From: Acidobacteria bacterium AH-259-G07
GTDB taxonomy: Bacteria; Acidobacteriota; UBA6911; RPQK01; JADFOI01
Direction of reading: 5' to 3'
DNA: 16,484 bases
NCBI GenBank assembly: GCA_027717925.1
Contig: JALLON010000031.1
Span: 1-16,484 of the forward strand
Both the position numbers and the translations under genes were made by a program. Position 1 is the first letter of the stretch. Every line of letters begins with the position of its first letter. Shown here in pieces: positions 7,163 to 14,106 of this stretch. Under the pieces are notes generated by a model. It ran no database searches, had not been told where the DNA came from, and saw nothing but the letters and a program-made list of their open reading frames with translations.

Positions 7163-7503
7163 TTGAGAAGTCCAAACTTGAAAAGCAGCTTGCGGTAGTC
7201 TCGCCCATAGAAGATCTTCAAATTGAGATCGGGATACAACTGTCGCATTTTTCGAATCTTCCGGTTCTTTTTCGTGACCAATCTTTGCTTCATGGTTGTC
7301 AATTCCACGTAGAGGTCAAATTGGGGGAGGTAGAAATCAGGGGTAAAGCTTTCAATCACACGGCCCTGCTCGTCCCACTCCAACGGGAAGCAAGCCGACT
7401 CGTAATGCCATTCGACCTTATAAAAATCGAGAAGGTGGGCAAATTCCTCTTCGCTCTCGTGAGCGAACTCAGTCACAGCCCACGAACTCTCTTTTCTTCG
7501 CAT
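7159..7503 (-). CDS. PD-(D/E)XK nuclease-like small protein
   Basis: A 114-residue basic protein with the layout of a minimal PD-(D/E)XK nuclease fold: an N-terminal helix with Glu18/Glu19, then FTPDFYLP (Asp56), then YVELTTMKQR (Glu67, with Thr69 where Lys is usual and Lys72 three residues later), then a Lys/Arg-rich helix and LNLKIFYGRDYRKLL. This resembles very-short-patch-repair or DUF559-like endonucleases, but the displaced Lys makes catalysis uncertain. Start at ATG 7503 is supported by AGAGG a few bases upstream. It overlaps hpt by 4 bp (ATGA), which implies one operon; why a nuclease-like protein is tied to purine salvage is unknown. Confidence 0.75.
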   Translation of the reverse strand: MRRKESSWAVTEFAHESEEEFAHLLDFYKVEWHYESACFPLEWDEQGRVIESFTPDFYLPQFDLYVELTTMKQRLVTKKNRKIRKMRQLYPDLNLKIFYGRDYRKLLFKFGLLK

Positions 7504-7551
7504 TAACCTCTTGAGTTTGTATCAAAGAAGGCTGACAAGGTTGAGAGCTGG

Positions 7552-7593
7552 CCACCTGAGCGACCCACGGCTGAGTAAGTTAGTGTCAGGTGG
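7552..7593. repeat. 8-bp inverted repeat and weak 7-bp periodic tract
   Basis: CCACCTGA at 7552-7559 is complementary to 7586-7593. The following bases to about 7618 (GGTCAGC, GGATCAG, CGGGTGC) suggest another degraded heptamer array. It is in the short gap between the metalloprotease stop (minus strand) and the start of the nuclease-like gene. Weak. Confidence 0.3.
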
Positions 7594-7646
7594 TCAGCGG
7601 ATCAGCGGGTGCGGGGGTAAGCTCTGTCGACAAGGCAGAAGCCGGC

Positions 7647-10600
7647 TTATTCGATGATTCTGGGGGGAACGGCGGAAAGAAACTGCAAGGTGTTGTTTCC
7701 AAAGAGCTGCTGGGCCACTACTGGCTGAGTAGAGTCGATCACGATGTAGCCGCGGATCAAATCTGCCGTCTCAGGGATCAAATTCTCGACCAAATCGGAC
7801 AGTCGTTGGTTTCGGCCCAGGGTCAAGCTTTTCTGGCCGACCTGATTGCCATCCCGGTCAAAGACCGTGATCGTTACCTGGGCACTCTGCATGTTGGGAT
7901 TGAACAGAGCAATTCCAGTAAAGCTGTCTGTAGACGGATCGCTTGGATTAGTGGCTCCATTAGCCACCTGGCTGAAGATGGCTCGAGTAAAGCGTGTGGT
8001 CTGAAGCGACAAGGCCGCAGCGAAATCGATTCGTGCTGGTTCTCCAAAGACCACATCTCCGATTATCCCAGGACCATCGGCATCGATCTGAATCGATCCA
8101 GTTGTCACCTGGCTGAGAATCGGTGATCCAAAACCAAAAAGCTGGTGCACACTTCGTTGCAAGCTCACGTTTGGATCCAAGACCACGTTAGGAACCAGGT
8201 TGATGATGCTTCCATCTTCTCTGAACGCTGTCAGTGTGACCACTCTCCGCTCATTGGCCGTATTCACCAATTTCAGACTGGTGAACACACTGCTTCCATT
8301 GGATGTCCCGTTGGCCAGCTGAGCCGAATACAGTGTGTTCTGGTCGTTTCCAAAAGACGCATTCACTCCCAAAAGCGCATCCTCCAGCTCGATCAGGGCA
8401 AATCCCACCGCCCCGGGACCCTGCACGTCCACCCGCACAAAGCCGTCCGAGAGCGGCGTGAAGATGTTAAAGATCGAGCTCACCTGCTCAAAGAGTCTTC
8501 CCAGGGCCGGAAGTGTTCGTGTGACATCGGAGGCGAAGGGCTGGCCTGTTGAGCCAAAAAGCTTCAAAGTCAGCGTGATTTCCTGGTTGTTGGGATTGGC
8601 AATGCTCAGGAAAGTCTGAGCATCTTTGGGACCTTCGACATCAAAGGTCGGGAAAGTGGCCAGCCCATCGAAAATGCGGGTGAAAAAGAGTAGCTGAGAC
8701 TGCCCGGTAAAGGCCACCGATCCATCCATCTTAGTCAGCGACCCGGTGAGACCATTTCCAAACTGGAAGAAGCTGGCCAGCTCAGGCGTGTCCGAGGTCA
8801 TGCGAATCCATCCACTTTGCGGAACAACGAAATCGATGCCGAAAAACTCGCTCCCTAACTTGGCCAACTGGCTCTGCGAGCCTATCTGCTCGGGCTGGGG
8901 ATTGTTCGGAAAGTTTAGAAGATTTCCGTCGCTTCCCCGCCCCTCCACCTGGATCACTGTGGCTTGTGAAGAAAAATTGGTGATGGCATAGCCGGAAAAG
9001 TTTTCTGCATCGCCCCGGTAAAATGGGAAGAAAAGCTCGTTTGCAGCAGCCTGAAAGAGGATCTCTTGACCCGTTAGGTCAAAGCTGGTTGCCTGGAAAA
9101 CTTCGTAAATGGAGGCACCTGCCATTCGGGCCAAACCGCCTTGGGAAGACAGGTCAATCGCACTGCTCACACTCAGACTACCGGGGCTGATTCCCACGAC
9201 GGCCTGGACGTTGTCCGGATCTGGGGTGACCTCAACCGTATCGTATCTAAGAAGGATATCGCCGTTCAAAAACAGGGTAACGGAGAACTTGTTGCCCGGT
9301 CGGGTGCCAGTAATTGTGAATTCTGGAACGTCCTCCCAGGTAAAGGTGATCCGCCCGTTTTGCGCCGTCGCCGTGACCTCACCCGCTTTACTAGGATCCA
9401 AATCGGTGAATAGAGGAGCGATCCGCGGTGGGCCGGACAAAAACCGCGACTCGTCGCGAGGTGTGGAGGCTGAATCTCCCACTCCAAAGGTGAGATTCCC
9501 GTCGCTGTTAACCACCAATTTGGTATAAACATTGCCAAAGAATGGAAAGGAAAAACCGGCGGGAAATTCAAAGATAATCTCAGAGTCATCGCTGAGCAGA
9601 TCCAGACGGTTCACAGGATCATTGGAGATCAGATCAATGTTTGGCACGGTCTGGCCCGCCCCAACGGTGATGACCACTTTCTCGGTGGGATCATCGGAGT
9701 CCGTGCCCGACTCGTTGTCCGCGTTGTAGTAATCCTTTACAAAGCCCGTAAATCGCGACTCAAACGGTCCCACCCCACTGCCGCCCACAAAGAACGAGTT
9801 TAAAGGTTCAATAAAAACCACATAGTCCCCCGGCATCAGCCCCGGCAATTCATAACTCCCGTCGCTGGTGAACAGAAAGTCTGAGACGACCGAAACAATT
9901 TCCTCCCGAGATTCCGTGAGGGTCTGGTCCTGATTCTGGGTGACCTTTACTGCCACCACGTTAGCTCCTGGAAAGAATCCACCACTGCGACGAAAGATTC
10001 TTCCGGTAATTGTTCCAGTCGTCGTTCGGAAATCCGCTTCCGGATACAGCCAAGAGACCCAAGCCGTATCATCTCGCAGAGGTTTGTCGGGCCCACCCGG
10101 AAGCACAAACGGATACATCAGTGGAGTGAACTCAAACCGGGTCTTGATCTGGGTGTGGTCAAGACCGATAAAATGCCCGATTTCATGCGCCACCGCCTTG
10201 GGGAAGTCGCCAAATTGACTCGCTTTTAGACCATTGAGAACCACCCAGGCTGACTCGAACTCCAGCGTGTCGGGGTCAATAAAGCGGATTCCGGCAAAGC
10301 CTAGCACCGAGTCCTTCGAACCGTCTCCGAGAACATCATCAATGATGCTGCCGTCGCTGTCGAAAACCACCGGATTCTCCGTACGCTTTTGACCCTCAAA
10401 GAACGTCTTGTAATAACCTGCGTCCATCGAGTCCCCCGTGAGATCCATCTCTAAGAGACCGAGATCATTGAACGCGATGGTAGAACTGAGGAGGTCAACC
10501 CATCGCTGAAAAGCCTGGCGAACCAGATTCGCTCCCTCCTCTTGGGTTAGTTCTCCCAAGGGGCCATTGTCGATGCTGAATTTGACTGGAAAAGTGTCCG

Positions 10601-10742
10601 GATTATCTAGATTCCACTTGATGACTCGAGCATTCGAGCCCACCCTGTTTGGGCCTCCTGCAAACAGCAGTGAAAGAACAAGAAGACACACGCTAGTTAT
10701 CCCAGCTAAGAAAGCCCAGCTTGCGCGAGGATGCAATTTCAT
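7647..10742 (-). CDS. Secreted multidomain matrixin-like metalloprotease
   Basis: A 1031-residue exported protein. Signal peptide at about residues 1-29 (ASWAFLAGITSVCLLVLSLL). Residues about 35-235 form a metzincin domain: HEIGHFIGLDH supplies zinc ligands His186, His190, His196 and catalytic Glu187, and LMYP (Met209) is the Met-turn. Next comes a carboxypeptidase-regulatory-like beta domain (about 243-325: TGTITGRIF, SDGSYELPGLMPGDYVVFI). Then a nidogen-like beta region (about 380-545: FPFFGNVYTKLVVNSDGNLTFG, APLFTDLDPS). The last part (about 565-1031) holds at least three to four repeats with NF or NP, V-TLT-F-DG and FVRVD-GPG or GYI-ID-TQP themes, probably Ig-like adhesive modules. It would act outside the cytoplasm on proteins or cell-surface material. 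Its ATG overlaps the stop of the preceding secreted-protein gene (ATGA, 10739-10742). No sorting motif was seen at the C-terminus. Confidence 0.9.
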   Translation of the reverse strand: MKLHPRASWAFLAGITSVCLLVLSLLFAGGPNRVGSNARVIKWNLDNPDTFPVKFSIDNGPLGELTQEEGANLVRQAFQRWVDLLSSTIAFNDLGLLEMDLTGDSMDAGYYKTFFEGQKRTENPVVFDSDGSIIDDVLGDGSKDSVLGFAGIRFIDPDTLEFESAWVVLNGLKASQFGDFPKAVAHEIGHFIGLDHTQIKTRFEFTPLMYPFVLPGGPDKPLRDDTAWVSWLYPEADFRTTTGTITGRIFRRSGGFFPGANVVAVKVTQNQDQTLTESREEIVSVVSDFLFTSDGSYELPGLMPGDYVVFIEPLNSFFVGGSGVGPFESRFTGFVKDYYNADNESGTDSDDPTEKVVITVGAGQTVPNIDLISNDPVNRLDLLSDDSEIIFEFPAGFSFPFFGNVYTKLVVNSDGNLTFGVGDSASTPRDESRFLSGPPRIAPLFTDLDPSKAGEVTATAQNGRITFTWEDVPEFTITGTRPGNKFSVTLFLNGDILLRYDTVEVTPDPDNVQAVVGISPGSLSVSSAIDLSSQGGLARMAGASIYEVFQATSFDLTGQEILFQAAANELFFPFYRGDAENFSGYAITNFSSQATVIQVEGRGSDGNLLNFPNNPQPEQIGSQSQLAKLGSEFFGIDFVVPQSGWIRMTSDTPELASFFQFGNGLTGSLTKMDGSVAFTGQSQLLFFTRIFDGLATFPTFDVEGPKDAQTFLSIANPNNQEITLTLKLFGSTGQPFASDVTRTLPALGRLFEQVSSIFNIFTPLSDGFVRVDVQGPGAVGFALIELEDALLGVNASFGNDQNTLYSAQLANGTSNGSSVFTSLKLVNTANERRVVTLTAFREDGSIINLVPNVVLDPNVSLQRSVHQLFGFGSPILSQVTTGSIQIDADGPGIIGDVVFGEPARIDFAAALSLQTTRFTRAIFSQVANGATNPSDPSTDSFTGIALFNPNMQSAQVTITVFDRDGNQVGQKSLTLGRNQRLSDLVENLIPETADLIRGYIVIDSTQPVVAQQLFGNNTLQFLSAVPPRIIE

Positions 10743-11356
10743 CGAACGGATTTTCCCCTAATAGAGTGATAGCGCTTGACCTTCTCAATAAGCGATGTGA
10801 AGATCTCGATTGGAATTGGCTGTTTCAACTCAATCTGCATCAGTTCTCCACTGGTAACTCCTGAGTCCCTGGCTTCTTCAACGCTCAAGCGGTACCCCAA
10901 ATTTCGGTTCTCAAGGGCATTGATGAACCCAATGTCACCTTCTCGAGTCCGCTCCAGCCGGAAGCTACCTTGAGCGAGCCCCACGGGACTGGTGAGGCCC
11001 AGACGACTGTCGCCGTGTAGAAAAAGCCAGATTTCCTGCCCCTTTCGGTAGTGAGGAATACCCGGAATACCCACTACTCCTCGCTGAGCAGCCTGCACTT
11101 GGCGAAAGACGACTCTCTCACCTGTGCGCACTCCCTTAATTCCACGACGGACTTCGAAGACGTACTCCATCACGGGCAGGAGTGTGGATTCCTCGGATTT
11201 CTTAACGGCCGACAGACATTTTCCCCAGAAGACGCGGTCCGCCAACTGTACCATTTCAAACAGATTTACGATCCTAACACTCGTGCCTGTCGTCAAAGAG
11301 GTGCTCAGAGCGAGAACAACAAGTGATGTGAATCCAAAAGATTTAAGCCGCTTCAT
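10739..11356 (-). CDS. Small secreted protein, partner of the metalloprotease
   Basis: A 205-residue protein with an N-terminal signal peptide (MKRLKSFGFTSLVVLALSTS, cleavage probably near residue 24). The rest is predicted mostly beta: ADRVFWGKC, VMEYVFEVRRGIKGVRTGERVVFRQV, KGQEIWLFLHGDSRLGLTSPVGLAQGSFRL. From memory, proteins of this pattern (A-ADRVF-GK, EV-KG, RLGLTSPVGL) occur next to matrixin-like proteases in Acidobacteria and Deltaproteobacteria; unnamed family, unverified. AAAGGG precedes the ATG at 11356. It overlaps the metalloprotease gene by 4 bp, so the two are almost certainly co-translated; a pro-domain-like, inhibitor or surface-anchoring role is conceivable but not shown. Confidence 0.78.
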   Translation of the reverse strand: MKRLKSFGFTSLVVLALSTSLTTGTSVRIVNLFEMVQLADRVFWGKCLSAVKKSEESTLLPVMEYVFEVRRGIKGVRTGERVVFRQVQAAQRGVVGIPGIPHYRKGQEIWLFLHGDSRLGLTSPVGLAQGSFRLERTREGDIGFINALENRNLGYRLSVEEARDSGVTSGELMQIELKQPIPIEIFTSLIEKVKRYHSIRGKSVR

Positions 11357-11384
11357 ACCCTTTAGTGTCTCACATTTCAGCCGG

Positions 11385-11397
11385 GGAGATTATCTCC
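11385..11397. promoter_or_regulatory. 13-bp dyad GGAGATTATCTCC in the leader of the secreted pair
   Basis: Perfect dyad (6-bp arms, 1-bp centre) lying 29-41 bp upstream of the ATG at 11356. The centre is too small for a hairpin loop, so it fits an operator better than an RNA stem. No regulator is known from the window. A TATACAAT-like box reads on the minus strand at about 11417-11410 just beyond it. Confidence 0.3.
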
Positions 11398-11461
11398 TCG
11401 ACCTTCTCATTGTATATTTTCAAGATGCGCGGAAGACAGCTCCGTTGCAAACCGTACTGGA

Positions 11462-11524
11462 CAGCTCACGGCTCATAGCTCAAAGCCTGAAACTTGAAAT
11501 CTGAAACCTGAAACTTCCAACCTT
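11462..11524. repeat. Heptamer array, nine units, abutting the mobile element
   Basis: Units in order: CAGCTCA, CGGCTCA, TAGCTCA, AAGCCTG, AAACTTG, AAATCTG, AAACCTG, AAACTTC, CAACCTT. The word drifts from a GCTCA type to an AAACYTG type while the 7-bp register is kept. The AAACYTG part is the reverse complement of the array downstream of hpt. The last unit runs into the TTA target duplication of the 272-bp element. Confidence 0.85.
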
Positions 11525-11525
11525 A

Positions 11526-11797
11526 GTACCTCGTTTCATAAATACGGTAACGTTTGTGGCGAGCGCGAGGGCCTCGAGATCGCGAAGAGACGACGAAGGC
11601 GATGCCGGTGTGCATCGTCGAGGAGGAGCGACAAAGAGATCGAGGCCCTCCCGCCGCCACCCTTCGGGCTGAGGGTCTGGCGGGCGATCTCGTTGTCGTT
11701 CGTCGTCGCCGATGCTCTGGCATCGACTCCTCCTCTCTTCGCGACTTCGCCTCCCCAGACCCTCAGCAAACGTTACCGTATTTATGAAACGAGGTAC
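11526..11797. mobile_element. Transposase-less MITE-like element, 272 bp, three-way-junction fold
   Basis: The ends are perfect 31-bp inverted repeats (11526-11556 and 11767-11797; outer sequence GTACCTCGTTTCATAAATA). Both sides are flanked by TTA (11523-11525 and 11798-11800), as a 3-bp target duplication; the wider CTTAG context resembles targets of some IS5-family groups, an inference. Inside are two stems: arm A (11567-11577 pairs with 11640-11650, extended by GTGGCG/CGCCAC) and arm B (GCTGAGGGTCTGG at 11668-11680 pairs with 11755-11767). Each arm is capped by CGATGC/GCATCG (11600-11617 and 11710-11725). Arms A and B also share inverted blocks such as GCGAAGAG/CTCTTCGC and GAGGAGGAG/CTCCTCCTC. 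Overlapping Arg-rich frames are not credible genes. Perfect ends suggest recent insertion. A degenerate copy of one end is at 6007-6037. Confidence 0.85.
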
Positions 11798-11808
11798 TTA
11801 GGTACAAT
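11781..11808 (+). promoter_or_regulatory. Possible element-derived promoter for the glycosyltransferase operon
   Basis: A TACAAT box at 11803-11808, just outside the mobile element, is preceded after 16 bp by TTTATG (11781-11786) inside the right terminal repeat. Transcription from it would start about 9 nt before the ATG at 11824, giving an almost leaderless mRNA, in line with the absence of a good Shine-Dalgarno. The -35 match is weak. Confidence 0.3.
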
Positions 11809-11823
11809 ACTTGAACGAAAGCG

Positions 11824-14106
11824 ATGCGAGTGATCCTTTGGTTACTCTTTCTTCCATTCCAGATTCTGCTCCTTGTACTGTTCCTTCTGTCCGATTTGCT
11901 GCGTCTCCTGCGCTTGGCGCTTAAACAGTCGGGGGAGCAAAGTTCGGTTTACGGGGCGGTGTCGCACCAAGTTTGTTCCATTGTGATCTTAAACTGGAAT
12001 GGCCGGCATCTGCTGGAAGAAAGCCTTCCTGCGCTGGAGAAAGCCGTACGCTTTACCGGAAAAGACCAGGAAATCATCGTGGTCGACAATGGAAGTAGCG
12101 ACGACAGTGTCGATTGGCTGCGGCGCAACTATCCGCATTTCCGAATCATCGCTTTGCGCGAAAATGCTGGTTTTGGTGAGGGGAATAATCGGGGTGTTGA
12201 AGCTGCAAATCATGACATCGTTGTACTTATTAATAACGACATGATCGTCTGTGAAGGTTTTCTCCCTCCACTTTTGCAAGCCTTCTCCGACCCTCAGGTC
12301 TTTGCAGTTTCAAGTCAGATCCTCTTTCCGGAAGACAAGCGAAGGGAAGAGACGGGAAACACGCAAGTCCGCTTCAAATGGGGTTATCCCTGCTTGTCTC
12401 ACCAGCCAATTCAAAGCTGTCATTACGCCCGCAAAGGCCTGCCGGTGCTGTGGGCTGGAGGGGGATCTTCCGCTTTTCATCGTCAGCGTTTTCTGGAACT
12501 GGGAGGATTCTCTTCTCTTTTTGCTCCCTGTTATGTTGAAGATACCGATCTCAGCTACCGCGCCTGGCGGCGTGGCTGGAAAGTGCTGCTGGCGGCCAAC
12601 AGCAAGGTTCTCCACAAGCATCGGAGCAGCAGTTCCACTCGCTTCACCCATTTGGCGCTGGAAAGACTCATGGAGGAGAGAAAACTCTGGTATGTGTGGA
12701 AAAACTACCAGTTAGGCACATTAGTCCCTCATCTGTTGTTTCTCCCGCTTCATCTCCGGAAACGGGTCTCCATTCTGACTTACCTGCACTCTTTGAGAAA
12801 GCTGGCTGGGGTTCTCTGGGCACGCCTCAAAGAACCGCGCCGAGTGGTCTCCGAGCGGCAGCTTTTCCAGTGGATCCGGCGACCTTTGCTCTATCTCAAC
12901 CACTTTCAGCCGGACCGGAATCGAAGTCCTCGATTTCCTCTGCGCATCCTCATCGTCAGTGCTTACCTGCCTTACGTGGGACACCACGGGGGCGCAGGCC
13001 GTGTGTTTCAACTGCTGCATCGGGTATCGAAGAAGCACGAAGTCAGCGTGATCAGTTTTGTCGAAACTGAGCAAGAAGCCGACCTAGTAGTTGATCTTGC
13101 TCCCTGTTGCAAACGTGTCGAAATTGTCTACCGCGGGGGTTTTGTACCCGTTTCCTTTTATCCCTACGAACCCTTTGAGGAATTCAACTCGCTTGAGTTT
13201 CGGAAAAAATTGGAAGAGCTGCTCACCGAAGAGGATTTTGATCTGGTGCATTTCGAGTGGACGCAGATGGCTCAATATGCCGACCTGGCGCCTCACATAC
13301 ACAAGCTTTTGACGGAAATTGAAGTCAATTACGCGGCCTATTACAGCCTGGTCAGGTTTGAGTCGAATCCTTTCCTAAAGGTCCGGAAACTGTATAACAC
13401 GTTGCAAACTTTCTATCGGGAGGTTCAATTATGCCGGAAAGTGGATCACGTCGTCTGCGTAACCGACAAGGACCGTGATTACCTGGAAGGTTACATTGGA
13501 GAAGAAAAACTGTCTGTCATAAACACCGGGGTCGATGTCAGATACTTCACCTATAAGGGTTTTCCCCCAGCGGACGCGAATGCTCTCCTCTTTGTAGGCG
13601 CTTTTAGACACGGACCGAATGTGGATGCCATGCGTTACTTTTGCCGAGTAGTTTTCCCGCTGATTTTGAGAGAACGTCCCGAAACAATCCTCTACATTGT
13701 GGGTTCCTCGCCTCCAGGGTCGATCCGCGAACTCGGCTCCCATCCTCAGGTGAGGGTCACGGGATATGTCGAAGACATTCGCGAGTTTTACCGCAAGGCT
13801 CAGGTTGTTGTCGTGCCCCTGCGAACCGGGGTCGGTATTCGAGGAAAAATTTTGGAAGGATGGGCGGCCGGTAAAGCGATCGTGGCCACCCCCGTGGCCT
13901 GTTGGGGTATCCGAGCAGGCCATGGTCAGAATATTTTGATCGCCGACAACCCGGATGAATTTGCACTCTGGACCCTGGCTTTACTGCGTAATCCCGATTT
14001 CTGTCAGCGATTAGGCCAGGCGGGCCGCCAGACGGCTGAACAGTTCTATGACTGGAGGCTCCTAGGGGAGCAAATGAGTGAGCTATATGAATTGGTAGCG
14101 AAATGA
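11824..14106 (+). CDS. Membrane-anchored GT2-GT4 fusion glycosyltransferase
   Basis: A 760-residue protein joining two glycosyltransferases. Residues about 3-36 are a hydrophobic anchor (ILWLLFLPFQILLLVLFLLS). Residues about 50-290 are a GT-A fold GT2 domain like rhamnosyltransferases: CSIVILNWNGRHLLEESL, EIIVVDNGSSDDS, ENAGFGEGNNRG, the DXD-type NND with Asp139, and VEDTDLSYRAWRRGW with Glu239/Asp240 as the likely catalytic base region. After a linker, residues about 375-755 are a GT-B fold GT4 domain: LRILIVSAYLPYVGHHGGAG, NTGVDVRYF, LLFVGAFRHGPNVDAM, and the donor site GVGIRGKILEGWAAGKAIVAT with Glu678. Both active sites look intact, so it may add two successive sugars to a surface glycan on the cytoplasmic face. 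It overlaps the next gene by ATGA (14103-14106). No good Shine-Dalgarno is visible; the 272-bp element ends 26 bp upstream. Confidence 0.93.
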   Translation: MRVILWLLFLPFQILLLVLFLLSDLLRLLRLALKQSGEQSSVYGAVSHQVCSIVILNWNGRHLLEESLPALEKAVRFTGKDQEIIVVDNGSSDDSVDWLRRNYPHFRIIALRENAGFGEGNNRGVEAANHDIVVLINNDMIVCEGFLPPLLQAFSDPQVFAVSSQILFPEDKRREETGNTQVRFKWGYPCLSHQPIQSCHYARKGLPVLWAGGGSSAFHRQRFLELGGFSSLFAPCYVEDTDLSYRAWRRGWKVLLAANSKVLHKHRSSSSTRFTHLALERLMEERKLWYVWKNYQLGTLVPHLLFLPLHLRKRVSILTYLHSLRKLAGVLWARLKEPRRVVSERQLFQWIRRPLLYLNHFQPDRNRSPRFPLRILIVSAYLPYVGHHGGAGRVFQLLHRVSKKHEVSVISFVETEQEADLVVDLAPCCKRVEIVYRGGFVPVSFYPYEPFEEFNSLEFRKKLEELLTEEDFDLVHFEWTQMAQYADLAPHIHKLLTEIEVNYAAYYSLVRFESNPFLKVRKLYNTLQTFYREVQLCRKVDHVVCVTDKDRDYLEGYIGEEKLSVINTGVDVRYFTYKGFPPADANALLFVGAFRHGPNVDAMRYFCRVVFPLILRERPETILYIVGSSPPGSIRELGSHPQVRVTGYVEDIREFYRKAQVVVVPLRTGVGIRGKILEGWAAGKAIVATPVACWGIRAGHGQNILIADNPDEFALWTLALLRNPDFCQRLGQAGRQTAEQFYDWRLLGEQMSELYELVAK

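Noticed and set aside
7590..8552. Plus-strand frames of 178 and 135 codons
   Set aside because: They lie opposite the beta-repeat region of the metalloprotease and show no domain.
11523..11787. Arg-rich frames on both strands within the 272-bp element
   Set aside because: They exist because the element is a near-palindrome; composition is unlike protein and terminal repeats are part of the frames.
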